A stretch of 64,000 nucleotides of DNA from Sphingomonas palmae (GTDB lineage Bacteria > Pseudomonadota > Alphaproteobacteria > Sphingomonadales > Sphingomonadaceae), in assembly GCF_900109565.1 (NCBI RefSeq), contig NZ_FNZZ01000001.1, forward strand, positions 682,001 through 746,000, written 5' to 3'. The notes below the pieces were generated by a model. That model saw only the letters and a list, made by a program, of their open reading frames with translations. It had not been told where the DNA came from and did not search any database. Below, piece after piece: positions 8,040 to 16,861 of the stretch. Every line of letters starts with the position of its first letter. Position 1 is the stretch's first letter. Both the position numbers and the translations under genes were made by a program.

Positions 8040-10360
8040 CGCCGCGGCAGCTCGACCGTGACGAGCGAGCCCTGCCCCGGCTCGCTCACCAACGAGATCG
8101 TGCCGCCGTGCGCCTCGACGAACTGCTTGGCGAGCGGCAGGCCGAGCCCCAGCGCGCGCTCCTGCCCCGGCGTGATGCCCGGTTGGGCGAAGCGGTCGAA
8201 GGCACGCGCGGCCTCGTCGGCGGTCATGCCCGCGCCGTCGTCGGACACCACGATGCGCGCGCGCTTCGAATTGCCGTCGACGTGCAGCAGCACGCGACCG
8301 CCCGCTCGCGTCGCGCCGACCGCGTGACGCAGCAGATGCTCGACCGCCTCGCGGATGCGCCGGCGATCGGCGTGAATCCGCCCGGCGGTACGCTGCACCT
8401 CGACCACGAACTCGATGCGGTGGCGACGTGCCGAGGCGGTAAGCGCGTCGGCGGCGGCGCGAACCACGGCGCCCAGGTCGACATCCTCACGCTCCAGCGT
8501 CGCGCTGTCCGCCTGCGTCAGGTCGAGCACATCGTCGATCAGCACGCCCAGCCGCTCGACCGAATCGAGGATCGCGTCGACATAGGCGATCGCCTCTCCC
8601 GACAGATTGCCCGCGTAGCCGCCATGCAGCATCTCGGCGAATCCGCTGATCGAGGTCAGCGGGGTGCGCAATTCGTAGCTCATGTTGGCGACGAATGCGG
8701 TCTTGACCCGGTCGGCCGCCTCCAACGCCTCGTTGCGGTCGCGCAGCGCCTGCTCGATGCGGCGACTGTCGGAGATGTCGAGCATGGTGACCAGCGCGTT
8801 GCCATCGGGCAGCGGCACCGCGGCAAATTCGAAATGTCGCCCGTCCGCCAAAGCGACGCGCCCACCGCGCTGCTTGCGCTCGACCGTGGCGTAGCGGACC
8901 AGCTCGGGTACCAAGGCGGAGCGCGCCTGATTGGCGAGCTGCGGCGCCAGCCGCTCGGCGATCGCGTCGACGCGCGGGTGGCCGGCCAAGAACTCCTCTT
9001 CGAAATTCCACAGCGCGCGGAAGCGATTGTTCCACAATTGCAGCCGGCCGTCGGCGGCGAACACGCCCAGCGCCTCGAACAGATTGTCGAACGTTGCGGT
9101 GCGTACCCGCAGCAGCGTGTCGCGCGCGCTGGCGAGCTGAACCTGCTCGGTCCGATCCTCGAAAATCAGCAGCAGCCCGCCATCGGGCAACGGCTGGGCG
9201 ACGACCCGCAGGTGCGTGCCGCCGGGCAGGTGCCAATTCTCTTCCGCCGCGCCGTCGGTGGCGAGGAACCAGCCGCGGCGCTCCGCCTTCCAGCCGGGAA
9301 AATCGCGCACCTCGGGCACCCGCCCGGCCTCGCGCATCCGCTCCAGCACGCGGTCGAATTCGGGCCGATCGGACAACCACTCGCGCCGCATCGCGAACAT
9401 GCGGCGGAACGGCTGGTTGCAGAAGATCAGCGCGCGGTCGCGGCCGAACTGCACCACGCCCGCGGATAGCCGGTCGAGCATCGCGCGCTGCGCCTCGGCG
9501 AAGCGCTTCTCGCGCGCGTTGGCCTGTTCCAGCTCCTCGATGTCGATCGCGAAGCCCGCGACCCCGCCCACCGGCAGCGGCACGTCGTGCAGCCGGAGCG
9601 CGCGGCGCGCGCCGCCGATCGTGGCGGGCAGCACCCGCGCCTGCGCCTGCCCGCTGTCGCGCGCCGCCATCGCGCCCGCACGCGGGCCGCCCTGCCCCGA
9701 CCCCTCGATCAATTCCAGCCCGCGAGTCATGACGCTGGCCGCGTCGCGCGCCTCGACCGCGGAGACGTAGGCCGAATTGACCATCGCCAGCTGCAGGTCG
9801 GCGTCGCGGTACCAGATCGGAAGCGGCGCCGCCTCGATCAGCGCGCTTAGCGCCGCAAACGCCTCGTTCAATTCCACCGCATCGTCGCGCAAGCCCGCCA
9901 GCTGTTGCTCGCTCGCGCTTACGTCGGCGAACCACAGCATCGTCTCGTCACCGCGGCGCTCGCCGGTCACGCGCAGCGCACGCGACCCGTCGCGCGTTCG
10001 CACCACGCGGGTAAAGGTGCGTGCCGCGCGCCGCGTCGCCTCGACGTCGCGCTGTAACGCGCCTGCGTCCTCCGCGGTCAGCCCCCAGCCGGAACTCGAC
10101 AGCTCCGCCAGCGACCGGACACCTTTGTCGAGCGCCAGCCACTCGGCCAGCCGCTGCGGCACCTCAATGCGGCCATCGGGCGCGATCACCAGCACCTGCG
10201 CCGGCGAGTCCGCCAGCCTGCGCGCCAGCCGGTCACGCTCGATTACTGCGTCCGCCGCCTCCTGTTTGAGCGCGAGACCGCGATACAACGCCCAGCACGA
10301 CCCCGCCAGCACGAGCGCGAGCAGCACACCGGCGAGGATCAGGATACCCTCGCTCACCAT
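8036..10360 (-). CDS. divL: DivL-like PAS-domain pseudo-histidine kinase (Tyr in the H-box)
   Basis: 774 aa. One N-terminal membrane segment (residues about 5-26) is followed by several PAS-like repeats (about 55-150, 170-275, 295-400, 420-530), then the kinase core. The H-box reads MSYELRTPLTSISG, with Tyr about 562 where the phospho-accepting His belongs; the codon is TAC at 8675-8677. The N-box is also altered (HLLRHAVGAT instead of NLLxNAxK), while G-boxes DDGAGM and GLGLPLAKQ are kept. Domain plan, length (Caulobacter DivL is about 770 aa) and Tyr all match DivL, a scaffold that modulates the CckA-ChpT-CtrA cell-cycle relay. Assignment to DivL is inference from these features and the tsaE neighbourhood. 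Confidence 0.82.
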   Translation of the reverse strand: MVSEGILILAGVLLALVLAGSCWALYRGLALKQEAADAVIERDRLARRLADSPAQVLVIAPDGRIEVPQRLAEWLALDKGVRSLAELSSSGWGLTAEDAGALQRDVEATRRAARTFTRVVRTRDGSRALRVTGERRGDETMLWFADVSASEQQLAGLRDDAVELNEAFAALSALIEAAPLPIWYRDADLQLAMVNSAYVSAVEARDAASVMTRGLELIEGSGQGGPRAGAMAARDSGQAQARVLPATIGGARRALRLHDVPLPVGGVAGFAIDIEELEQANAREKRFAEAQRAMLDRLSAGVVQFGRDRALIFCNQPFRRMFAMRREWLSDRPEFDRVLERMREAGRVPEVRDFPGWKAERRGWFLATDGAAEENWHLPGGTHLRVVAQPLPDGGLLLIFEDRTEQVQLASARDTLLRVRTATFDNLFEALGVFAADGRLQLWNNRFRALWNFEEEFLAGHPRVDAIAERLAPQLANQARSALVPELVRYATVERKQRGGRVALADGRHFEFAAVPLPDGNALVTMLDISDSRRIEQALRDRNEALEAADRVKTAFVANMSYELRTPLTSISGFAEMLHGGYAGNLSGEAIAYVDAILDSVERLGVLIDDVLDLTQADSATLEREDVDLGAVVRAAADALTASARRHRIEFVVEVQRTAGRIHADRRRIREAVEHLLRHAVGATRAGGRVLLHVDGNSKRARIVVSDDGAGMTADEAARAFDRFAQPGITPGQERALGLGLPLAKQFVEAHGGTISLVSEPGQGSLVTVELPRR

Positions 10361-10436
10361 CGCTGCACTGATCGCCTCGCCCGCATGGATGATTCCTATC
10401 GCCCGATGCGCCGGAGCGGAAGCGCGCGAGCGGCAA

Positions 10437-10483
10437 AAAGAAGGCCCCTCACCGAACCACCCGCGTGGTCGGTGAGGGGCCGA
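10437..10483 (-). terminator. Rho-independent terminator of the TonB receptor gene
   Basis: A 13-bp perfect stem (10443-10455 with 10469-10481, GGCCCCTCACCGA paired to its complement) extends inward by four more pairs after a bulged A. On the minus strand it is followed by TTCTTTTTG. It lies 40 bases after the receptor stop and separates that gene from divL. Confidence 0.85.
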
Positions 10484-10524
10484 GGGCCGTCAGACATCGC
10501 GCGGGCGGACCCGCGCGACACTGA

Positions 10525-13500
10525 TCAGAAGCGGGCAGTGATGCCGGCGTAGAAACGACGACCGATCGGCTCGAAGATACCCGAGCCGGCACCCGTGCCC
10601 GTCGCGCCGAGCGGCGGAACGCGGTTGGTCAGGTTATCGATGCCGAAGTAGAACTGCGACCCGCCCTGGATGTCGAAGCCCAGACGCGCGTCCATGTAGA
10701 GGACATCCGGATAATAGGGGATGTCGTACACGTCGGCGTTCTGCGGCGCACGGCCCTGGAACGTGGTCAGATCCTCGATCGCGCCGACCGACTGCTTGCT
10801 CAGATACCGGATCTGGTAGTTCAGGTTCACCGCACCGAAGTCGCTGTTGATGTTCCAGGTCACCCGGTCCTTCGGCGAGGGCGCCTCGCCGAGGATCGTA
10901 TCGGCGAACCCGGGCTGCGCCGGATCGATGAACGCGTCGTTCTGCAGCTGGTGCGTGTAGGCCAGCGTCGACGACAGACGAACGTCGCCGATGTTGTGGC
11001 TGTACGCCAGGTTGACGTCGATGCCGCGCGTCTGGAGCTTGGCGTAGTTCAGCAGCGTCTGCTGCAGGCTACCCTCAATCACGCGATACGCCTGCTCGCC
11101 GTTCGGTCCCGTTTGCCCCGCGCCGACGCGCTGGAACAGACCGCAGAAGTTCTGGCTGAGTGTCGGTGCGTCGTAGCAGCTGTTCAGAATCTGCTGCGCC
11201 GACGGCGCCGTGATGACGTTGTTGACCTTGATGTTGTAGTAATCGACCGACAGCGACAGACCCGGCACCGCGGTCGGCGTCAGCAGCACGCCGTAGGTGT
11301 AGGAGTCCGACTTTTCGACGTTCAGGTCGGGGTTACCGCCGCTCAGGATCTCGATCGACGACTGGTACAGGTAGTTGTAGCCCGCCGGGATGCCGGCCGC
11401 AGCGCAGTTTGCGGCGCGGTACTGCGTGCCCGTACCGATGAAGTTCGCCGAGCACGGATCGTTGACGGTCGCGAAGTTCTGCCCCTGCGGTGAGTAAAGC
11501 TCGCTCAGGTTCGGCGCACGCACCGCGCGCGCATAGTTCGCGCGGAACGTGATGTCGCGGATCGGCGAGTAGCTGCCACCGACGTTGTAGGTCCAGACCG
11601 TGCCGGCCGAGCTGTTATAGTCGGATACGCGACCGGCAGCGGTGAACGACAGCTTCTCTGCGAACGGCAGGTCGGCGAGGACCGGCACCAGCACCTCGGC
11701 ATAGCCTTCTTTCACCTCGAACGCGGGCGGGTTGAAGGCCGACAGCGCGTTGTAGAAGGTGTAGCCGGCCGAGACGAGCGGATCGGGCGTGAAGTCGTTG
11801 GTTTCACGGCGATACTCACCACCGAGCACGAACGAGATCGGCCCACCCGGCAGGTTGAAGAAGCCGCTGGTGTCGCCGTTCAGGAACGCGTTCACGTCGG
11901 TCTGCGTGATCTTGCCGACCGACGTCGTGTCCTGCAGCAGGTAGTTGCGCGCGGCCTGCGAGATGTTGCCCTGCCCGAACGGATTGAGCGGCTGGCATGC
12001 CGCGATGTCGGCGGCGAGGTTGGCGGCGTTACCCGCCAGGTCGGAACCTGCGCGCGTCGCATCGATCTGCGAACCGCAGACGATCTGGCCGGCGGCATTG
12101 CGCACCGCGTCGAGCGCGAGGCTGGCGCGCTGGACGTTTAGGTTGCCCAGAACGCGCGTACGCTCGCGGAATTCACCGTAATTGGCCGATACCTCGTAAT
12201 GCCAGTCGCCGTTGAAGTCCCCGCGGACGCCGCCGACGATACGGTAAGTCTCGCGACGCGACTCCTCGGTACGCACGCCCAGATCGACCAGGTTCTTGCG
12301 CAGCACGAAGCGCGTGTCACCGTTGATCGTCGCCGGGTCGGCACCACCCGCGATCAGCGCGTTGGTGATCGTCGCACGCGCCTGATCGGTCAGGTACGGA
12401 TTGCTGAGGCTCGGCTGCTCGAACAGGCCGTCGATCGTGCCGCCGGTGAAGAACGCCGGACCTGAGGTGCCCTGACCCACGACTTGCGTGCGGCTGTACT
12501 TCGCCTCGATGAACGGAACGAAGGCGTTCGACACTTCGAAGTGCCCGAGCAGGTTGGCCGAGAAGCGGTCGAGCTGCGGCTGCACCTGCACCAGCTGGCC
12601 CTCACGACGGGTGTCGCCGTTGCCGCCGATGAAGGCCGAGCCGCTGGGTGACGCACCATTGGTGCCGACACCGACGCGCGTACCCGTCTGCTGGATCAGC
12701 GTGCCGTCGGGCTGGAACAGGTAGTTGCACGAGAAACGCCGGCCCGATGCGTCAGCGCCGCACAGACCGTTCGGACTGTTGAATGTCACGAGGCCGCCCG
12801 CACCGATCGTACCCGAGCGCACGTCGCGGAAGAAGATGTTGTCAGGGTTGCCGTCGAAGTTCGGCAGCGTCTGACCGGCGGCGACCCCGGCCGGATCGGT
12901 ATCGACCGTGACGAAAGTGTTGTTCTGGCGCAGGTAATCGCGCTGCGAGGCATAGAGGCTGTTCTGGCGCGCATATTCGACGCTGACCGCCAGGTTGCCG
13001 CGACCATCGGCGAAGTTCTTGCCGGCGAGGCCGCTGACGAAATAGGAGCCCGCGTCGCCATACTGGCTGACGCCACCCTGCCCGCGGACCTGCAGGCCCT
13101 CGAAATCCTGCTTGAGCTTGAAGTTGACCACGCCCGCGATCGCGTCCGAACCGTAAACGGCCGACTCGCCGCCGGTGACGACCTCGACGTTCTCGATCAG
13201 GTCGGTCGGGATCGTGTTGACGTCGACCGACACGCCATTGCTCAAGATGTCCGAGCCGACGTGGCGGCGGCCGTTGACGAGCACCAGCGTACGCTGCGTC
13301 CCCAGACCGCGCAGATCGAGCAGGTTGAGGCCGGCGGTTCCCAGGAAGCGCGTCGAGTTCGCCTGGCTGAACGTGCTCTGCAGCTGCGGCAACTGGTTCA
13401 GCGTGTCACCAACCGAGACGCGCGCAGTCGCCTGCAACTGCGTCGCCGACACCGAGGTGATCGGGCTGGTCGAGACCACGTTCGGGCTGACGATACGCGA

Positions 13501-13749
13501 GCCGGTCACGACGATCTCGTCGCTGCGCGACTGTTCGGCGGTGGTCGCCTGGTCGGGCGTCGTTGTCGGATCGGCTACGGCGGTCGACGAGGTGTCGGGC
13601 GAGGCGGTGGCAGCCTCCGGCGACGGGCTGGCCGCGTCCGGCGTGGTCTGTGGGTCGACGGTCGTCTGTGCGAAGGCGGGTGCGGACCCGAGCGCGGCGG
13701 TGACCAGCAACGAGGTCGACAGCAGCTTCAAGCGGAATTTGTTAGTCAA
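10525..13749 (-). CDS. TonB-dependent receptor, oligosaccharide/unknown substrate
   Basis: 1074 aa outer-membrane receptor. The start is TTG at 13749, chosen because AGGGGA lies 7 bases upstream and it yields a clean signal peptide (TNKFRLKLLSTSLLVTAALG, cleaved after AFA-Q). A roughly 50-residue Thr/Pro/Ser/Ala linker follows, then the TonB-type plug opening DEIVVTGSRI, an ESAVYGSDAIAGVVN plug motif, the beta-barrel, and a C-terminal Phe for Bam assembly. The substrate cannot be read from sequence. It stands alone between ahcY and divL, with a strong terminator behind and its own 240-base upstream region, so it is probably a separate transcription unit. Confidence 0.9.
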   Translation of the reverse strand: MTNKFRLKLLSTSLLVTAALGSAPAFAQTTVDPQTTPDAASPSPEAATASPDTSSTAVADPTTTPDQATTAEQSRSDEIVVTGSRIVSPNVVSTSPITSVSATQLQATARVSVGDTLNQLPQLQSTFSQANSTRFLGTAGLNLLDLRGLGTQRTLVLVNGRRHVGSDILSNGVSVDVNTIPTDLIENVEVVTGGESAVYGSDAIAGVVNFKLKQDFEGLQVRGQGGVSQYGDAGSYFVSGLAGKNFADGRGNLAVSVEYARQNSLYASQRDYLRQNNTFVTVDTDPAGVAAGQTLPNFDGNPDNIFFRDVRSGTIGAGGLVTFNSPNGLCGADASGRRFSCNYLFQPDGTLIQQTGTRVGVGTNGASPSGSAFIGGNGDTRREGQLVQVQPQLDRFSANLLGHFEVSNAFVPFIEAKYSRTQVVGQGTSGPAFFTGGTIDGLFEQPSLSNPYLTDQARATITNALIAGGADPATINGDTRFVLRKNLVDLGVRTEESRRETYRIVGGVRGDFNGDWHYEVSANYGEFRERTRVLGNLNVQRASLALDAVRNAAGQIVCGSQIDATRAGSDLAGNAANLAADIAACQPLNPFGQGNISQAARNYLLQDTTSVGKITQTDVNAFLNGDTSGFFNLPGGPISFVLGGEYRRETNDFTPDPLVSAGYTFYNALSAFNPPAFEVKEGYAEVLVPVLADLPFAEKLSFTAAGRVSDYNSSAGTVWTYNVGGSYSPIRDITFRANYARAVRAPNLSELYSPQGQNFATVNDPCSANFIGTGTQYRAANCAAAGIPAGYNYLYQSSIEILSGGNPDLNVEKSDSYTYGVLLTPTAVPGLSLSVDYYNIKVNNVITAPSAQQILNSCYDAPTLSQNFCGLFQRVGAGQTGPNGEQAYRVIEGSLQQTLLNYAKLQTRGIDVNLAYSHNIGDVRLSSTLAYTHQLQNDAFIDPAQPGFADTILGEAPSPKDRVTWNINSDFGAVNLNYQIRYLSKQSVGAIEDLTTFQGRAPQNADVYDIPYYPDVLYMDARLGFDIQGGSQFYFGIDNLTNRVPPLGATGTGAGSGIFEPIGRRFYAGITARF

Positions 13750-13929
13750 GCGTGATCCCCTAAGTCCCTGAACCCGTTGGTTCGGGCGTCTCGACGTGCC
13801 GCGGGCGGCACATGTCGTTTCCTTTGCAACAACATGAACGAGACGCAATGACTGGGTCAGCTTTGCTTAATTAAACAGATTTCCTGTCGTAAATTTGCAA
13901 CGCTTTTGAGGCGGCGCAACATAGGTAGA

Positions 13930-13962
13930 AGAATAAGGGCGGAGCCGAAGCCCCGCCCTTCC
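13930..13962 (-). terminator. Rho-independent terminator of ahcY
   Basis: Eleven-pair stem with a TTCG tetraloop (13935-13960, AAGGGCGGGGC paired with GCTCCGCCCTT, one G-T pair), followed on the minus strand by ATTCTTCT. It lies 26 bases after the ahcY stop. Confidence 0.88.
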
Positions 13963-13986
13963 CTGCATCAGCCGATCGACTGATAA

Positions 13987-15405
13987 TCAGTAGCGATAGT
14001 GATCCGGCTTGAACGGACCTTCGACCGGCACGCCGATGTAGCCGGCCTGCTTCGCGGTCAGCTTCGACAGCTGGACACCCAGCTTTTCGAGGTGGAGCGC
14101 CGCGACCTTCTCGTCCAGGTGCTTGGGCAGGACGTAGACCTCGTTCTTGTAGTTCTCGCCCTTCGTCCACAGCTCGATCTGCGCGAGCGTCTGGTTGGTG
14201 AACGACGCGGACATCACGAACGACGGGTGGCCGGTCGCGCAGCCCAGGTTCACCAGGCGACCCTTCGCCAGGATGATGATCTGCTTGCCATCCGGAAACT
14301 TGACCAGGTCGGTGCCCGGCTTGACCTCGGTCCACTCGTAATTGTCGAGCGCCGCGATCTGGATCTCGCTGTCGAAGTGGCCGATGTTGCACACGATCGA
14401 CATCGGCTTCATCGCCTTCATGTGATCGGCGGTGATGACGTCGGCGTTGCCGGTCGCGGTGCAGAAGATGTCGGCGCGCTTCACCGCCTCGTCCATCGTC
14501 ACGACCTCGAAGCCTTCCATCGCCGCTTGCAGAGCACAGATCGGATCGATTTCGGTCACGAGCACGCGCGCGCCGCCGTTGCGAAGCGACTGCGCCGAAC
14601 CCTTGCCCACGTCACCGAACCCCGCGACGCAGGCGACCTTGCCGGCCAGCATCACGTCGGTCGCACGACGGATCGCGTCGACCAGCGATTCCTTGCAGCC
14701 GTACAGGTTGTCGAACTTCGACTTGGTGACCGAGTCGTTGACGTTGATCGCGGGGAACGGCAGCTCGCCCTTCTTCGCGATCTCGTACAGGCGGTGGACG
14801 CCGGTGGTCGTCTCTTCCGACACGCCCTTCAGGTTCTTGACCGTCTCGGTCAGGTAGCCCGGCTTCTTGGCGATGAACGCCTTCAGCGCGCGCTGGAACT
14901 CGACTTCCTCCGCGTTCTCAGGCTCGCCGAAGCTCTCGCCGCGCTCGAGCTTTGCACCCCAGAGCGCGAACATCGTCGCGTCACCGCCGTCGTCGAGGAT
15001 GATGTTGGCGGTCTGCCCGTTGCCGTCATCCCAATCGAAGATCGAGCCGACATAGTCCCAGTAGTCAGCCAGGCTCTCGCCCTTGATCGCGAACACGGGG
15101 ATGCCCGCCGCCGCGATCGCCGCCGCCGCGTGATCCTGCGTCGAGAAGATGTTGCACGTCGCCCAGCGCACGTCGGCGCCGAGCGCGGTCAGCGTCTCGA
15201 TCAGCACCGCGGTCTGGATCGTCATGTGGAGCGAGCCGGTGATCCGCGCGCCCTTCAATGGCTTCGACGCACCGAACTCCTCGCGCAGCGCCATCAGGCC
15301 CGGCATCTCGGTTTCCGCGATCTCGATCTCCTTGCGACCGAAATCGGCGAGGCCGATGTCTGCGATGACGTAATCGTTGTTGTCCAAAACGGGGGCGGTA
15401 GCCAC
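13987..15405 (-). CDS. ahcY: Adenosylhomocysteinase (S-adenosylhomocysteine hydrolase)
   Basis: 472 aa cytoplasmic NAD-dependent enzyme that splits S-adenosylhomocysteine to adenosine and homocysteine, clearing the inhibitor of methyltransferases. Visible hallmarks are [43 protein letters not shown] (active-site Lys/Asp region), the NAD motif [11 protein letters not shown], and the C-terminal KPDHYRY. The start is GTG at 15405 with GGAG 8 bases upstream; this gives exactly the usual bacterial length, and the upstream in-frame extension reads as non-coding. An AT-rich palindrome lies about 90 bases upstream. The terminator behind suggests a single-gene unit. Confidence 0.97.
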   Translation of the reverse strand: MATAPVLDNNDYVIADIGLADFGRKEIEIAETEMPGLMALREEFGASKPLKGARITGSLHMTIQTAVLIETLTALGADVRWATCNIFSTQDHAAAAIAAAGIPVFAIKGESLADYWDYVGSIFDWDDGNGQTANIILDDGGDATMFALWGAKLERGESFGEPENAEEVEFQRALKAFIAKKPGYLTETVKNLKGVSEETTTGVHRLYEIAKKGELPFPAINVNDSVTKSKFDNLYGCKESLVDAIRRATDVMLAGKVACVAGFGDVGKGSAQSLRNGGARVLVTEIDPICALQAAMEGFEVVTMDEAVKRADIFCTATGNADVITADHMKAMKPMSIVCNIGHFDSEIQIAALDNYEWTEVKPGTDLVKFPDGKQIIILAKGRLVNLGCATGHPSFVMSASFTNQTLAQIELWTKGENYKNEVYVLPKHLDEKVAALHLEKLGVQLSKLTAKQAGYIGVPVEGPFKPDHYRY

Positions 15406-15497
15406 GGCGTTTCTCCAGTCGTGTGAGGCCGCCCAAGGTGAACACGCGCACCGGACGACATGCGCGGCCATGTAGCGGCGCGAGCACGCCGGGGCAA

Positions 15498-15517
15498 ATA
15501 TAAAGATATCTTTATAT
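15498..15517. promoter_or_regulatory. Perfect 20-base palindrome upstream of ahcY, probable operator
   Basis: ATATAAAGATATCTTTATAT is its own reverse complement and is strikingly AT-rich in a very GC-rich region. It lies 93 bases before the ahcY start codon and downstream of the repeat at 15525. Operators of ArsR-type regulators of SAH/methionine metabolism (SahR type) are AT-rich palindromes upstream of ahcY in Proteobacteria; a match to that class is inference, since no regulator gene lies here. Confidence 0.6.
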
Positions 15518-15524
15518 GTCGCGC

Positions 15525-15615
15525 AGGTGAGCCGGCCTTTGGCCAGACTCACCTACGCGACCGGCCGGCGGCGCCATAGCGCCGACCGACGACGCGGGGA
15601 TTAACTCCCCGCGTC
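15525..15615. repeat. Dispersed triple-hairpin intergenic repeat, copy A
   Basis: Three consecutive hairpins. The first has arms AGGTGAG/CTCACCT (15525-15531, 15548-15554) with an inner GGCC/GGCC. The central core CCGGCCGGCGGCGC, spacer, GCGCCGACCGACG covers 15561-15592. The third has arms GACGCGGGG/CCCCGCGTC (15591-15599, 15607-15615). The same plan and core recur at 59199 and 63028. It sits just after the yqgE stop and upstream of ahcY. Confidence 0.6.
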
Positions 15616-15632
15616 ACCCCGCGTCCACGAAG

Positions 15633-16193
15633 CTACGCCCGCCCCGCTTCAAACCCCAGCATGCGCGGATCGACCCCCGCGACCCGGAACCCGCGCCGCC
15701 AGCGCTCCTCTGCCGGCGTCTCGAACAACATCGCATCCTCGTCGACGACGTTGAGCCACCCGTGCCGCGTCAGCTCCTCGTCGAGCTGCCCGGCGCCCCA
15801 ACCGGCATAGCCGAGCGCGACGATCCAACTGGACGGCCCGGTACCGCCCGCGATCGCGCGCAGCACGTCGAGCGTGCTCGACAGCGACCAGCGCCCGGCG
15901 ACCGACAGCGTGTCCTGCCCGCCCCAGTCGGTCGAATGAAGCACGAAGCCGCGCCGCGCCTCGACGGGACCACCGAAATGCACCGGCGCGTCTGGCGCGA
16001 CGCCCGGCGCGATCTCCAGCTGCTCGAGAACGTCATGCAGCCCGAGGCCATTGATCGTCGCGCCCACGCCGATGCCCAGCGCGCCCTCCTCGTCGTGGCT
16101 GCACATCGCAATCACCGAATGCTCGAACCGCGGATCGCCGATCCCCGGCATGGCGAGCAGGAACTGCCCGGTCAGGTAGCGCGTCTCTTCCAT
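15633..16193 (-). CDS. YqgE/AlgH family protein (DUF179)
   Basis: 186 aa, single-domain cytoplasmic protein of unknown biochemical role. Family signatures: YLTGQFLLAMPGIGDPRFEHSVI at the N-terminus (residues about 6-28), GALGIGVG, HFGGPVEARRGFVLH, and LGYAGWGAGQLDEEL. The ATG start at 16193 gives the usual length of about 185-190 aa. In other bacteria the yqgE gene is often near redox or Holliday-junction resolvase genes; here a peroxiredoxin gene is divergent, about 100 bases away. Confidence 0.93.
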   Translation of the reverse strand: MEETRYLTGQFLLAMPGIGDPRFEHSVIAMCSHDEEGALGIGVGATINGLGLHDVLEQLEIAPGVAPDAPVHFGGPVEARRGFVLHSTDWGGQDTLSVAGRWSLSSTLDVLRAIAGGTGPSSWIVALGYAGWGAGQLDEELTRHGWLNVVDEDAMLFETPAEERWRRGFRVAGVDPRMLGFEAGRA

Positions 16194-16295
16194 CGCGCGT
16201 CATCTAGGCACGCGCGCGGGGAAGCGCCAAGACTTGTGTTAAGCGCCCGCGCTTGCGACAGCGCGCGCAATCCATCCCACAGGAGCACCACGAAC

Positions 16296-16775
16296 ATGAC
16301 GATTAGCGTCGGCGAGCAACTGCCGCAGGTGACACTCACCAAGATGACCGCGCAGGGACCTGAGCCGGTCGACACGGGCGATTACTTCAAGGGCCGCCGC
16401 GTCGCGCTGTTCGCGGTGCCGGGTGCGTTCACGCCGACCTGCTCGGCCAAGCATCTGCCCGGGTTCGTCGAGAAGGATGCCGAGCTGAAGGCGAAGGGCA
16501 TCGACGAGGTCGCCTGCACCTCGGTCAACGACGCCTTCGTCATGGGCGCGTGGGCCAAATCGTCGAATGCGGACGGCGTGACGATGCTGGCGGACGGCAA
16601 CGGCGACTTCGCCGAGGCGCTGGGGCTGACGATGGACGGCAGCAAGTTCGGCATGGGCAAGCGCAGCCAGCGCTACTCGATGGTCGTCAACGACGGCGTG
16701 GTCGAGCAGTTGAACGTCGAGGGGCCGGGCGAGTTCAACGTCAGCTCCGCCGACCACATGCTCGGTCAACTCTGA
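16296..16775 (+). CDS. Peroxiredoxin (Prx5/AhpC-TSA type)
   Basis: 159 aa thiol peroxidase reducing hydrogen or organic peroxides, probably cytoplasmic. The peroxidatic site is VPGAFTPTCSAKHLPGF, with the catalytic Cys at about residue 49. VNDAFVMGAWAK and the LNVEGPGEFNVSSADHML tail are typical of the Prx5 subfamily used with glutathione/glutaredoxin. No second resolving Cys is obvious (a Cys occurs near residue 74). ATG at 16296 has AGGAG 11 bases upstream. Confidence 0.93.
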   Translation: MTISVGEQLPQVTLTKMTAQGPEPVDTGDYFKGRRVALFAVPGAFTPTCSAKHLPGFVEKDAELKAKGIDEVACTSVNDAFVMGAWAKSSNADGVTMLADGNGDFAEALGLTMDGSKFGMGKRSQRYSMVVNDGVVEQLNVEGPGEFNVSSADHMLGQL

Positions 16776-16861
16776 CACGCAGCCGGGCGGCACATCGGTG
16801 CCGCCCGCTTTCATCCGCGCACGGACTTGAAAGCGCAACACGGCAGGCATAATCGCTGGTG

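Noticed and set aside
13999..15426. Open frame of 475 codons on the plus strand opposite ahcY
   Set aside because: Shadow of ahcY, whose reading frame has full family motifs.
15406..15632. SAH or SAM riboswitch upstream of ahcY
   Set aside because: The hairpins present belong to the dispersed repeat and the palindrome; I could not recognise the conserved riboswitch core.
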